Of a DNA stretch of 38,627 bases, positions 17,502 through 25,498 are shown piece by piece. Every line of letters begins with the position of its first letter. Position 1 is the stretch's first letter. Below the pieces are notes generated by a model. It was not told the origin of the DNA. It saw nothing but the letters and a program-made list of their open reading frames with translations, and did not search any database. Source of the DNA: Synechococcus sp. AG-679-B05 (GTDB taxonomy: Bacteria > Cyanobacteriota > Cyanobacteriia > PCC-6307 > Cyanobiaceae); NCBI GenBank assembly GCA_003210795.1, contig QCUJ01000014.1, forward strand, positions 1 through 38,627, given 5' to 3'. Position numbers and translations under genes: made by a program.

Positions 17502-18137
17502 GTGAAATCTTTCATGAAAAGCCGAGGCTTCAAGGCTGATTTCGCTCACTTTTTGATTGAGTCTGGTGAACATCTTCTGAGCGTTCTATGGCCGGCCGCT
17601 GATGCGAGAAGAGCTGCTTCATTGGAGATCATTGCTCGCACCGCTTATACAGCAGAAGAAAGTGCCTGCCATTACCTCGAAACGATAGGCCTCGACCAAC
17701 ACGGGGCAATTCGCAAGACTCTTGAATTGGCTCGCAGGCAAGATAGTAATGAGCAGACTCATGAGGATATTTTTGCGCGTGACCTTGGTGGTTTGTCGTT
17801 ATGGATTGACCGTTTTGTTGCAAGGCATGTTGCAGTAATTGTTTATTGGCTTTTCGCGGTAGTTACTCTCTTTGACCATGAGCTTGCATCCCTGCTTGGT
17901 GAGGCTGTTGAAGCGGAAGCTGTAAAGACATACCAAAGGATGCTTCTTGAACAACCTGAAGATTGGTTGCATCAGCCTGCGACTCCGATTGCGAGTGCCT
18001 ACTGGAAAGAAGAAGGAAATATGTGGGCCGCTCGTGGTGACCAAGAGCCCAAAATTCTTCGAGATGTTATCGAGGCGATTGCAAGAGATGAACTAGATCA
18101 TGTCGCCGCAAATAGCCATAAAGCGTTAGCCTTTTGA
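17502..18137 (+). CDS. Plastoquinol terminal oxidase (PTOX, alternative oxidase family)
   Basis: A di-iron carboxylate oxidase that passes electrons from plastoquinol to oxygen and makes water, acting as a safety valve on the thylakoid membrane. In the 211 residues the ligand pattern is visible: Glu42 (LEIIAR, usually LETIAR), Glu84 and His87 (NEQTH), a Glu in GEAVEAEAVKTY (134 or 137), and Glu197 with His200 (RDELDH). WIDRFVARHVAVIVYW (101-116) matches the conserved membrane-associated helix. Start GTG 17502, or ATG 17514. The gene is AT-richer than its GC-rich neighbours gor and the antiporter, and PTOX occurs patchily in marine picocyanobacteria and in cyanophages, so horizontal gain is likely. 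It is convergent with the antiporter, 11 bases apart. Confidence 0.85.
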   Translation: MKSFMKSRGFKADFAHFLIESGEHLLSVLWPAADARRAASLEIIARTAYTAEESACHYLETIGLDQHGAIRKTLELARRQDSNEQTHEDIFARDLGGLSLWIDRFVARHVAVIVYWLFAVVTLFDHELASLLGEAVEAEAVKTYQRMLLEQPEDWLHQPATPIASAYWKEEGNMWAARGDQEPKILRDVIEAIARDELDHVAANSHKALAF

Positions 18138-18148
18138 TAAAATTATTA

Positions 18149-19249
18149 TCAAGTAATCGGCCGTTTTGGACTTGCACGCCAGTAAAAAACTGCTTGCGTA
18201 AATATCACAACCATAACGATTGGAATGACCAAGCAAAGCATGACGAGACGGAACTCGTCTGCCCAGCTTGCTATCGCAGTTCGGGGAAGAACGTTGTCGA
18301 CTACGTAAAGCAGATAAAGACCGAGAAGTAGGCCTCCCTCCACCCGCGAGATGCGCCCTTTGGTCCAGAAGATTGGGAGGCAGGCAAGGCTTGTGAGGAG
18401 CATCACCGGCAGATCATCGTTAATCAGGTCTGCTGAGACGAGCAGACCACGGCTGCCTGCCGCCAAAGCACCGCCTCCCAGTACAAGAGTGAGGTTGAGC
18501 AGACAGCTGCCAACGACATTCCCGATCGCGAGATCCGTGCGGCCGCGCAGGGCCGCAACCATGGACGTGATCAATTCGGGTGTGGATGTGCCAGCTGAAA
18601 CGATCGTCAGACCGATCACCGCTTCGCTCACCCCCAGAAGGGTGGCCGCTGTGATCGCTCCGCTCACCAACACCCTTGATCCGATGGTGAGCACGGCAAT
18701 ACCGGCGATGAGTTTGAACACCGCAAGACCCCAACCCCCCTTGCCGGCGTTGGCGTCCACCTCGGGCTCGGCATCGACGCTGACATCAGGTTGTTCGCGG
18801 GCGGTGCGGATCTCCCAGATCGTGTTGATTACCAATCCCACAAGAAGTGCGACGCCGGCCTGCCAGGTCATGCGGCCGGCTGAGGCCATTCCCCAGACCG
18901 CGGCAGAGATGGCGATCAACAGGGGGATGTCCCGCCGCACCAGACGGCTTTCAACGCGCAGCGGCAACACCAAGGCGCTGGCCCCCAGCACCACCATCAC
19001 GTTGAAAATGTTGCTGCCGACGGCATTGCTCACCGCCAGGGCATCGGATCCCTTGAAAACGGAACTGAGGCTCACGAACAGTTCGGGAGCGCTGGTGCCC
19101 AGAGATACCACCGTGAGACCGATCACCAGCTGCGGGATACCAAAAACAAGCGCCAGGGCCACGGACCCCTGCACAAACAGTTCTCCGCCGCCGAACAACA
19201 GCCCGATGCCAAGGAGGACATCGATCGTGGCCCTGAGGAAGTCCGGCAT
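18149..19249 (-). CDS. Calcium/sodium antiporter (CaCA family, YrbG-like)
   Basis: This 366-residue inner-membrane protein has two homologous halves, each with the ion-binding alpha repeat: GTSAPEL with NAVGSNIFNV in the N-half and GTSTPEL with GNVVGSCLLN in the C-half. About ten hydrophobic segments are visible, separated by an acidic loop near residues 150-170. Such proteins exchange Ca2+ (or K+) for Na+ or H+. It is divergent from bicA by about 79 bases; BicA needs a Na+ gradient, so the pairing may be functional, though this is inference. The start is ATG 19249. Confidence 0.9.
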   Translation of the reverse strand: MPDFLRATIDVLLGIGLLFGGGELFVQGSVALALVFGIPQLVIGLTVVSLGTSAPELFVSLSSVFKGSDALAVSNAVGSNIFNVMVVLGASALVLPLRVESRLVRRDIPLLIAISAAVWGMASAGRMTWQAGVALLVGLVINTIWEIRTAREQPDVSVDAEPEVDANAGKGGWGLAVFKLIAGIAVLTIGSRVLVSGAITAATLLGVSEAVIGLTIVSAGTSTPELITSMVAALRGRTDLAIGNVVGSCLLNLTLVLGGGALAAGSRGLLVSADLINDDLPVMLLTSLACLPIFWTKGRISRVEGGLLLGLYLLYVVDNVLPRTAIASWADEFRLVMLCLVIPIVMVVIFTQAVFYWRASPKRPIT

Positions 19250-19328
19250 CGCTGGAAGCTGGTACGAGGGAATTCTGCTTTGCCAAGAACCGACCTAAGG
19301 TCACCAGCCACGACAACAGCACCGAAAT

Positions 19329-20978
19329 TTGCTGAACCGCATCAACGCGAACAACCTGCGCGGCGACGCATTCGGAGGACTGACGGCCGCCGTGGTGGCG
19401 CTGCCAATGGCCCTGGCCTTCGGTGTGGCTGCTACGGGTGACCCCGCCCCAGGCCTCTGGGGCGCCGTGATCATCGGTTTGGTGGCGTCCCTCTTCGGTG
19501 GAACCCCCACCTTGATCTCCGAGCCCACCGGTCCAATGACGGTGGTATTCACCTCAGTGATCCTCAGCCTCACAGCCACCGCTCCGGACAAGGAGACCGC
19601 CATGGCCATGGCGTTCACGGTGGTGATCCTGGCCGGCATCTTCCAGATCCTGTTCGGGGTCTTTCGTCTCGGGCGCTACGTCACCCAGATGCCTTACACG
19701 GTGATCTCGGGCTTCATGTCCGGCATCGGAGCGATCCTGGTGATTCTGCAATTGCCGGCTTTCCTGGGCCAGGAGGCTTCAGGGGGGGTGATCGGCACAC
19801 TCACCAGCCTGCCCACCCTGATGGCCGGAATCCAGCCGATGGAGTTGGCGCTGGCGTTGATCACCGTGGCGATCCTGTGGTTGACCCCTTCTGGAATCAA
19901 GAAGTTCTGCCCTCCACAGCTTCTGGCTCTGGTTCTTGGAACATTGCTTTCGATCACCTTGTTCCAGGACGCCGGTCTCAAGACCATTCCGGCCTTCAAT
20001 GCAGAGATGCCCACCTTGCAGATGCCCAGCTACAGCGGTGGGCAGATCCGGTTGATGTTCGTGGATGCGGCAGTGCTCGGCATGCTGGGCTGCATCGATG
20101 CTTTGCTCACTTCGGTCGTGGCTGATAGCCTCACCCGCACGGAGCACGATTCCAACAAGGAGCTCGTCGGGCAGGGGGTCGCCAACATTGCGTCCGGTCT
20201 CTTCGGAGGTCTGCCCGGTGCTGGAGCCACGATGGGAACCGTGGTCAATATTCAGGCTGGTGGCCGATCCGCCCTGTCCGGGTTGATCAGGGCGCTGATC
20301 CTGATGGTGGTGGTTCTGGCTTTCGCGCCATTGGCTTCCACGATCCCCCTTGCCGTTCTTGCAGGCATCGCCCTGAAGGTCGGTATCGACATCATCGACT
20401 GGGATTTCCTTCAGCGTGCCCATCACCTGTCGGTCAAGGCTGCGGTGATCACCTATGGCGTGATAGCCCTGACCGTTCTGGTGGACCTCATCACAGCGGT
20501 CGGCATCGGTGTTTTCGTTGCCAATGTGCTCACGATTGATCGGATGAGCGCGCTCCAGTCGCGCAAGGTGAAAACCATTAGCACAGCTGATGACGATGTT
20601 GAGCTGAGCCACGAGGAGCAGCAGCTGCTGGACCAGGCCTCCGGCAAGGTGTTGTTGTTCCAGTTGGCCGGCCCGATGATCTTCGGGGTGGCCAAGGCGA
20701 TCGCGCGGGAGCACAACGCGATCGGTAACTGCCGCGTGGTGGTATTCGACCTCTCGGAGGTCTCCCACATGGGCGTCACAGCTGCCATTGCCCTGGAAAA
20801 TGCCGTCAAGGAAGCCATCGAAGTGGGGCGTGAGGTCTTCCTCGTTGGAGCGACTGGCAGCACGCAAAAACGTCTGGAGAAGATGAAACTGCTGGAGCGC
20901 CTTCCCGAACAGAACATTGGTTCCGATCGTCTGACCGCTCTACGATTGGCTGTGGAGGGACTGCCCATGAATGGCTGA
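19329..20978 (+). CDS. bicA: SulP-family bicarbonate transporter, BicA type
   Basis: BicA is a low-affinity, high-flux Na+-dependent bicarbonate importer of the cyanobacterial CO2-concentrating mechanism. The 549 residues begin with a short N-terminus leading into LRGDAFGGLTAAVVALPMAL, and the membrane domain covers about residues 10-410. A cytoplasmic STAS domain occupies about residues 440-549 (VLLFQLAGPMIFG, then VFDLSEVSHMGVTAAIALEN). The start is a TTG at 19329: no ATG lies upstream, and starting later would remove conserved residues. SulP members also include sulfate carriers, so BicA is chosen from overall resemblance. It overlaps pyrC by 8 bases. Confidence 0.85.
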   Translation: MLNRINANNLRGDAFGGLTAAVVALPMALAFGVAATGDPAPGLWGAVIIGLVASLFGGTPTLISEPTGPMTVVFTSVILSLTATAPDKETAMAMAFTVVILAGIFQILFGVFRLGRYVTQMPYTVISGFMSGIGAILVILQLPAFLGQEASGGVIGTLTSLPTLMAGIQPMELALALITVAILWLTPSGIKKFCPPQLLALVLGTLLSITLFQDAGLKTIPAFNAEMPTLQMPSYSGGQIRLMFVDAAVLGMLGCIDALLTSVVADSLTRTEHDSNKELVGQGVANIASGLFGGLPGAGATMGTVVNIQAGGRSALSGLIRALILMVVVLAFAPLASTIPLAVLAGIALKVGIDIIDWDFLQRAHHLSVKAAVITYGVIALTVLVDLITAVGIGVFVANVLTIDRMSALQSRKVKTISTADDDVELSHEEQQLLDQASGKVLLFQLAGPMIFGVAKAIAREHNAIGNCRVVVFDLSEVSHMGVTAAIALENAVKEAIEVGREVFLVGATGSTQKRLEKMKLLERLPEQNIGSDRLTALRLAVEGLPMNG

Positions 20979-21993
20979 TCAGCTCACGATCACCTCCCCG
21001 GACGACTGGCACGTCCACTTGCGTGATGAGCAACTGTTGGAACGGGTGGTGGCTGATACAGCTCGAACCTTTCGACGGGCGATCGTGATGCCCAATCTGC
21101 GGCCACCGGTCACCACCGTTGCCGCCGCAAGGGCCTATCGGGAACGTATCCAAGCGGCCTGCCCTGCGGCGCTGGATTTCACACCGTTGATGACGGCCTA
21201 TCTGACTGACGACATTCCCCCCAAAGAGATTGAGAGCGGTTTCCGCGACGGGGTGTTCACCGCCGCGAAGCTGTATCCCGCCAATGCCACGACCAATTCA
21301 GCCGCCGGTGTCACCGATCTGCTCCGGATCGATTCGGTGCTCGATTGCATGGCGCGCATCGGCATGCCTCTGCTGATCCATGGCGAAGTCACGGATGCTG
21401 ATGTCGATGTGTTCGACCGTGAAGCCACGTTCATCGAACGCCATCTCAAACCTCTGACGCTCAGACATCCGGATCTGCGCATCGTGTTGGAGCACATCAC
21501 CACCGAACAGGCCGTGGATTTCGTTGGTTCCGCGGATCAAAACCTTGCCGCAACGATCACACCGCACCATCTGCACATCAACCGCAATGCGATGTTTTCG
21601 GGAGGTCTGCGCAGCGATTTCTACTGTCTGCCCGTGGCCAAACGGGAGCGGCACCGTCTGGCCCTGCGCAGGGCTGCCACCAGCGGTGATGCTCGGTTTT
21701 TTCTGGGAACCGATTCGGCCCCCCACGAACGCTCCGGGAAGGAAAGCTCCTGTGGTTGCGCTGGCATCTTCAATGCACCGCATGCACTCGAGAGCTATGC
21801 CCAGGTGTTTGACGAAGAAAATGCTCTGGATTGCCTGGAAGCCTTCGCCAGTCGCAACGGTCCGGCTTTTTATGGATTACCGGTGAACAGCGACCGCATC
21901 ACCTTGAAACGTCGCGATCAGCTAGTGCCTGAACTTGTCGATGGTCTGGTTCCCTTCCATGCTGGACAGATCCTGTCGTGGACGATCGTGTGA
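20971..21993 (+). CDS. pyrC: Dihydroorotase
   Basis: PyrC cyclises carbamoyl aspartate to dihydroorotate in pyrimidine synthesis. The 340 residues show the type II pattern: metal ligands in DDWHVHLRD (residues 11-19), the carbamylated lysine in AAKLYPANATTNS (about 98), LEHITTEQAV, and ITPHHLHINRN further on, then FLGTDSAPHE. ATG 20971 is inside the last codons of bicA, an 8-base overlap in a different frame. The next gene begins at its stop codon. The start is clear from the conserved N-terminus. Confidence 0.95.
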   Translation: MADQLTITSPDDWHVHLRDEQLLERVVADTARTFRRAIVMPNLRPPVTTVAAARAYRERIQAACPAALDFTPLMTAYLTDDIPPKEIESGFRDGVFTAAKLYPANATTNSAAGVTDLLRIDSVLDCMARIGMPLLIHGEVTDADVDVFDREATFIERHLKPLTLRHPDLRIVLEHITTEQAVDFVGSADQNLAATITPHHLHINRNAMFSGGLRSDFYCLPVAKRERHRLALRRAATSGDARFFLGTDSAPHERSGKESSCGCAGIFNAPHALESYAQVFDEENALDCLEAFASRNGPAFYGLPVNSDRITLKRRDQLVPELVDGLVPFHAGQILSWTIV

Positions 21994-22301
21994 TGCATCT
22001 GATCAAGTTCAGTTCGGAAGACTGCGGCACCTGCCATCGGATGAGCCATTACGACGCCAAGGTCGCCGAAGAGCTGGGCTGCGGCTTCATCTCCGTGATG
22101 CTGCAGGACCTGGAGGCCTACAAAAAGTACCGGCGCGTCCTTCTGGCGAAATATCCCAAGAAGGAGGGGATGGGCTGGCCCACGTACCTGCTGGTGACCG
22201 AACCCGATGGTGATTTCGCCATCAAGGGTGAGATCAAGGGTGGGTATCAGAAGGGTGAATTCCGCAGCAAGCTCCAGGCTCTGCTCGACGAGTGCTCCTG
22301 A
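21993..22301 (+). CDS. Thioredoxin-like protein with CGTC motif
   Basis: This 102-residue thioredoxin-fold protein has a CxxC active-site motif CGTC at residues 11-14 (FSSEDCGTCHRM). The fold continues with VMLQDLEAYKKYRRVLL, the cis-proline loop GWPTYLLV, and GGYQKGEFRSKLQALL at the end. The best start is ATG 21993, whose A is the last base of the pyrC stop (TGATG); a GTG at 21978 would add five residues. The redox partner is unknown. It could be a thioredoxin or a monothiol-reducing chaperone. No signal peptide, so cytoplasmic. Confidence 0.8.
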   Translation: MHLIKFSSEDCGTCHRMSHYDAKVAEELGCGFISVMLQDLEAYKKYRRVLLAKYPKKEGMGWPTYLLVTEPDGDFAIKGEIKGGYQKGEFRSKLQALLDECS

Positions 22302-22308
22302 GTGGAGA

Positions 22309-22394
22309 TGGGGGCAGGGGGACTTGAACCCCCACAGGCCTTACGGCCCAAACGATTTTAAGTCGCGTGCGTCTACCGATTCCGCCATGCCCCC
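22309..22394 (-). tRNA. tRNA-Leu (anticodon UAA)
   Basis: On the minus strand the acceptor arms GGGGGCA and TGCCCCC pair perfectly, with discriminator A at 22309. The anticodon loop CTTAAAA gives UAA. A long variable arm (GGGCC/GGCC) and a T arm GGGGG-TTCAAGT-CCCCC support a class II leucine tRNA of 86 nt. CCA is not encoded. The anticodon stem has a C-U mismatch at 27-43 and a G-U at 28-42, but the rest pairs. No group I intron interrupts it. Confidence 0.95.
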
Positions 22395-22434
22395 GGCTCG
22401 GACATCCTAGATTCGACCAATTCGTTGGTCGGAT

Positions 22435-22686
22435 TTGGACCCCCAATCCATCGTCAACCTGTTGACTCAGGACACAGTGCTTGTGTTCCTGGCCTACGGC
22501 CTGCTGGGTGGTCTCTACCTTCTGGTGATCCCGCTAGCTCTGTTCGTCTGGATGAACAGCCGCTGGCACCGGATGGGCAACATCGAGCGTCTGCTGGTGT
22601 ACGGCCTTGTGTTCCTGTTTTTCCCGGGGATGATCGTGTTTGCACCGTTCCTGAACCTTCGCCTCAGCGGTCAGGGAGAGAACTGA
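22435..22686 (+). CDS. ndhL: NAD(P)H-quinone oxidoreductase subunit L
   Basis: NdhL is a small membrane subunit of cyanobacterial NDH-1, needed for cyclic electron flow, respiration and NDH-1-driven CO2 uptake. The 83 residues have two hydrophobic helices (about 13-38 and 53-70) with [19 protein letters not shown] between them, as in the family. The start is TTG 22435. It is 40 bases downstream of the oppositely oriented tRNA-Leu and one base before the DUF3007 gene, the order usually seen in cyanobacteria before trpA. Confidence 0.9.
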   Translation: MDPQSIVNLLTQDTVLVFLAYGLLGGLYLLVIPLALFVWMNSRWHRMGNIERLLVYGLVFLFFPGMIVFAPFLNLRLSGQGEN

Positions 22687-22687
22687 T

Positions 22688-23029
22688 TTGACCCGCGGCA
22701 AGGTTCTGCTGATCGGACTGGGTGTTCTCCTGCTTGGAGGCGTCGGATACGTCGGATTCGATGCTGCAGGCTTCGAGGGCTTCTCCGCTGGTATCGCTGC
22801 TCAGGCGGTGCTTGTGCTGATCGTTGTGGTTTGGACAAGCTCCTATCTGTTCAGGGTTGTGACTGGACAGATGACTTACATGCAGCAGCGTCGTCGCTAC
22901 CGGGAGGTCTACGACGAGCAGGAAATTCAGGATCTGGACGCTCGCTTCGAGGCACTGTCTCCTGACGAGCAACAGGCTTTGCTTCGCAAGATCGGAGTGG
23001 ACGACAAGGAGACCACCGCAGGCTCATAG
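22688..23029 (+). CDS. DUF3007 family membrane protein
   Basis: This 113-residue protein matches the DUF3007 family of cyanobacteria and chloroplasts, which is usually next to ndhL. Two hydrophobic segments (about residues 4-24 and 36-56) are followed by a hydrophilic tail with [20 protein letters not shown]. The start is TTG 22688, one base after the ndhL stop, so the two are co-transcribed and may act together at the thylakoid; a direct role in NDH-1 is not established from this sequence. trpA follows with a 35-base gap. Confidence 0.85.
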   Translation: MTRGKVLLIGLGVLLLGGVGYVGFDAAGFEGFSAGIAAQAVLVLIVVVWTSSYLFRVVTGQMTYMQQRRRYREVYDEQEIQDLDARFEALSPDEQQALLRKIGVDDKETTAGS

Positions 23030-23064
23030 GCTCATCGGGTTTTCCACCCCGTTGCCCGCAGGCG

Positions 23065-23874
23065 ATGCCGAGTTCGTCGATGTCCCCCATCGCTCAGCGT
23101 TTCGAGCAGGTTCGTCAGACCAACCGGCTGGCGTTGATGCCTTTCCTGATGGCCGGTGACCCGGATCTGGAGACCACCGCTGACGTGCTTATCGCGTTGG
23201 AGGGGGCCGGTGCGGACATTGTGGAACTGGGGATGCCCTACAGCGATCCTCTGGCCGACGGTCCGGTGATCCAGGCTGCTGCTGCCCGTGCTCTGGCCGC
23301 TGGCACAACGCCTGGAGCCGTGCTGGAGATGCTGAAGTCTCTGAAGGGTCGCCTCTCGATTCCTGTGATCCTTTTCACGTATTCCAACCCCCTGCTCAAC
23401 GTGGGGATGGAGCGGTTCTGTGAGCAGGCCGCAGAATCCGGTGCTGCCGGCCTGGTGGTCCCTGACCTGCCCTTGGAAGAGGCCGAGCGCCTCTCCCCTG
23501 TGGCTGAAGCGAATGGATTGGATCTGGTGCTTCTTGTTGCGCCAACCACACCCGAGGAGCGGATGACCCGCATTGGTCGCAGCAGCAGAGGTTTCACCTA
23601 TCTGGTCAGTGTCACCGGCGTCACGGGTGAACGGGCCCAGATGGAAACACGTGTGGAAGGCCTGGTGCAGAAACTCAAGCAATCGTCACCGGTTCCGGTG
23701 GCGGTTGGTTTCGGAATCTCAGGAGCGGAACAGGTGCGTCAGGTCCGCAACTGGGGAGCTGACGGGGCCATTGTCGGCAGTGCTTTGGTGAAGCGTATGG
23801 CTGCGGCGCCGTCGGGTGAAATCGCTGGTGAAGCGGCACGTTTCTGTCGTGAATTGCGTGCGGCTTCCGATTGA
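23065..23874 (+). CDS. trpA: Tryptophan synthase alpha chain
   Basis: TrpA cleaves indole-3-glycerol phosphate to indole, passed to TrpB. The 269 residues carry the family signature [19 protein letters not shown] with catalytic Glu54 and Asp65. [27 protein letters not shown] and [14 protein letters not shown] follow in order. ATG 23065 fits the conserved start. trpB is not in this window. The ndhL-DUF3007-trpA order is conserved in cyanobacteria; a functional link is not implied. Confidence 0.96.
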   Translation: MPSSSMSPIAQRFEQVRQTNRLALMPFLMAGDPDLETTADVLIALEGAGADIVELGMPYSDPLADGPVIQAAAARALAAGTTPGAVLEMLKSLKGRLSIPVILFTYSNPLLNVGMERFCEQAAESGAAGLVVPDLPLEEAERLSPVAEANGLDLVLLVAPTTPEERMTRIGRSSRGFTYLVSVTGVTGERAQMETRVEGLVQKLKQSSPVPVAVGFGISGAEQVRQVRNWGADGAIVGSALVKRMAAAPSGEIAGEAARFCRELRAASD

Positions 23875-23948
23875 GAGCGCTCTGCACATTCTTGGCCTCG
23901 AGCTTTGAAGCTCATGAATGCATGGGCCATTTTGAAGAATCGAAGGGA

Positions 23949-24130
23949 TCATTCCTCGTCTTCTTCAGAGGCGCGAACGCCTGGATTGATGCCCTTGGCT
24001 TCAAGAAGTGCCTCATAAAAGGTCGTGAATTGAAGACGCTCTCCACCGTCTTTCTTGGTGGAAACGTAACCACAGTCGTGCACGAGTCTGATTGACTGGC
24101 ATCAACCAGATCCTTGACTTTATTGGGGTA
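23949..24130 (-). pseudogene. Frameshifted AbrB-like (cyAbrB) regulator remnant
   Basis: The minus strand encodes two pieces of a cyanobacterial AbrB-like N-terminal domain in different frames. The upstream piece (24087-24130) reads NKVKDLVDASQSD; the downstream piece (23949-24086) reads LVHDCGYVSTKKDGGERL, then FTTFYEALLEAKGINPG, and ends ASEEDEE. One missing base near 24086 breaks the frame, and no ATG, GTG or TTG precedes the first piece in its frame. The usual C-terminal DNA-binding part is absent. A 44-residue product could start at the GTG just after the break, but it would lack the first helix. Family resemblance is from memory of picocyanobacterial homologues. Confidence 0.6.
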
Positions 24131-24245
24131 AATCGTTGCCGCTAAGGATTGAATTGTTGTGAATCAATTCATTCAGCTTGGTGATAACCCATTGCTATGT
24201 GCCATCATTGACCTTGCAAAATTTGCTTTGATTCGGATTATTGCC

Positions 24246-24515
24246 ATGGCTCGTTTTGTGCTTTGGGGAACTTATTGTGCTGATGCTCTCGAGAAGCGAA
24301 CCCCTTTCCGTGATGAGCATCTGGCGCGGTTGCAGTCTCTCAAAGACGAGGGGCAATTGATCACTCTCGGCCCAACGGAAGGAAGCACCCATGTGTTCGG
24401 AATCTTTGAAGCAGAAGCGATCGAAGTCGTGCGTCAGCTTGTGGAGGCTGATGTGTATTGGCGAGAGAAAATCTGGACGTCTGTGGAGATCTATCCCTGG
24501 ATCCAGGCGTTCTGA
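24246..24515 (+). CDS. YciI family protein
   Basis: This 89-residue protein has the YciI ferredoxin-like fold: ARFVLWGTYCADALEKRTPFRDEH at the start, LQSLKDEGQLITLGPT, and IYPWIQAF near the end. YciI relatives are often small stress or degradation proteins with His/Asp active-site pairs, and this one has Asp and His in RDEHLARL; the reaction is unknown. ATG 24246 fits the family N-terminus; an upstream frame from GTG is not family-like. Its 3' end overlaps the convergent cytochrome gene by 25 bases. Confidence 0.85.
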   Translation: MARFVLWGTYCADALEKRTPFRDEHLARLQSLKDEGQLITLGPTEGSTHVFGIFEAEAIEVVRQLVEADVYWREKIWTSVEIYPWIQAF

Positions 24516-24931
24516 GCCTGTTCGAGAACCCAGCTGGCGACAACACAATCACCTCCCTCACTGAGGACGTCTCCATAGCCACTCATTTGGCCGGCGCCAT
24601 CGCGTGCGATTCGTGCGATGGCATCAACGGAGTCGAGGCCACGGCGCTCAAGCGTTGCCAGTTTCAGATTTTTGCCGCGGCGGATGATGTTGCCGCCGTT
24701 GAGATGGCAACCGGCGCAGTGCAATGAAAACAGCTCCGCACCATCAAGGTTGACTGGGCCTTCAGCCTTGGCTGGGGGAGCCGATGTCGTGACAACGACC
24801 AGGGCCAAAACCAGGCCTGCAATCCATCGGATCAAACCGAGCCATGGCGGATGGGATGCGTTCAGTCTGATGGACCACTCATCCGTGCCTGCACCTGCAG
24901 ATCGCGATCGGCAGACTTTCGGTGGTTCCAT
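24491..24931 (-). CDS. Cytochrome c6-like protein
   Basis: A class I c-type cytochrome with heme motif CAGCH (Cys72, Cys75, His76 counted from the long start) and a likely axial Met at residue 116 (QMSGYGD). The C-terminal helix (ASWVLEQAQNAW) fits cytochrome c6. The N-terminus contains a signal peptide (WIAGLVLALVVVTTSAPPAKA), so it works in the thylakoid lumen or periplasm. Residues 1-32 are unlike a signal; a TTG at 24835 would begin just before the hydrophobic stretch and may be the true start. It is likely a c6-like electron carrier (such as c6B/C), alongside the plastocyanin gene at 34.5 kb. It is divergent from the Nif11-cupin gene. Confidence 0.8.
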   Translation of the reverse strand: MEPPKVCRSRSAGAGTDEWSIRLNASHPPWLGLIRWIAGLVLALVVVTTSAPPAKAEGPVNLDGAELFSLHCAGCHLNGGNIIRRGKNLKLATLERRGLDSVDAIARIARDGAGQMSGYGDVLSEGGDCVVASWVLEQAQNAWIQG

Positions 24932-24979
24932 GCGACATATCGGTTGTCGGGATTACCTGACACACAGGCGTTCCGTGCC

Positions 24980-25498
24980 ATGGCTGAAGACGATCTGATT
25001 CGCTTCCTCGACAAGGTTCAACAGCTTCAACAGCTTGTTGAGATCCTGAAGCATGAGCCTGAGCGCCGCAAGCGATTGGCCGACTGCAACGATCACAACG
25101 CCGTTGTGGAGCTGGCACGCCAGTGGGGCTTCGAGATCGGTCGCCGCTGGGGAGAGCAGGAAACCGTGTCTGGAAAGGAGGGAAATCTGCTTGCCCAACC
25201 CCTGCCGCCATCGGGCACTGAGTCGGAGCGCACGTTGATCAGCGGAGAGAACTGGTGGTTGCATCTCATCCTGTCCAATGCGTTTGAAACCCCCCAAGGG
25301 GAGTGGATGGTGCAGGAGGAGACCGAGTGGGTGTTGCTGCTCCGAGGCAGTGCGGAATTGAGGCTTCAGGATCCTGTGGAACAGATTGATCTCAGCGTCG
25401 GAGATCCAGTGTTGATCGAGTCGCATCGCCCTCATCGCGTCGAGAGGACGGACCCCGAGCCTGGAACCCTTTGGCTGGCACTGTATTGGCGCGCTTGA
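24980..25498 (+). CDS. Nif11 domain and cupin domain fusion protein
   Basis: Residues 1-58 form a Nif11-like domain (LIRFLDKVQQLQQLVEILKH, then VVELARQWGFEIG), the kind that serves as leader peptide for prochlorosin-type lanthipeptides. Residues about 103-172 form a cupin barrel (TEWVLLLRGSAELRL, then VGDPVLIESHRPHRV). The linker (60-100) has no GG cleavage motif and no Cys/Ser/Thr-rich core, so this is not a lanthipeptide precursor. The role is unknown; a ligand-binding regulator is a guess. ATG 24980 was chosen because the Nif11 domain begins there. Its 3' end overlaps the convergent PsiE-family gene by 107 bases. Confidence 0.8.
   Translation: MAEDDLIRFLDKVQQLQQLVEILKHEPERRKRLADCNDHNAVVELARQWGFEIGRRWGEQETVSGKEGNLLAQPLPPSGTESERTLISGENWWLHLILSNAFETPQGEWMVQEETEWVLLLRGSAELRLQDPVEQIDLSVGDPVLIESHRPHRVERTDPEPGTLWLALYWRA

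Noticed and set aside
19779-20867. 362-codon minus-strand open frame opposite bicA
   Set aside because: Antisense shadow of the SulP transporter, dominated by His, Asp and Gln.
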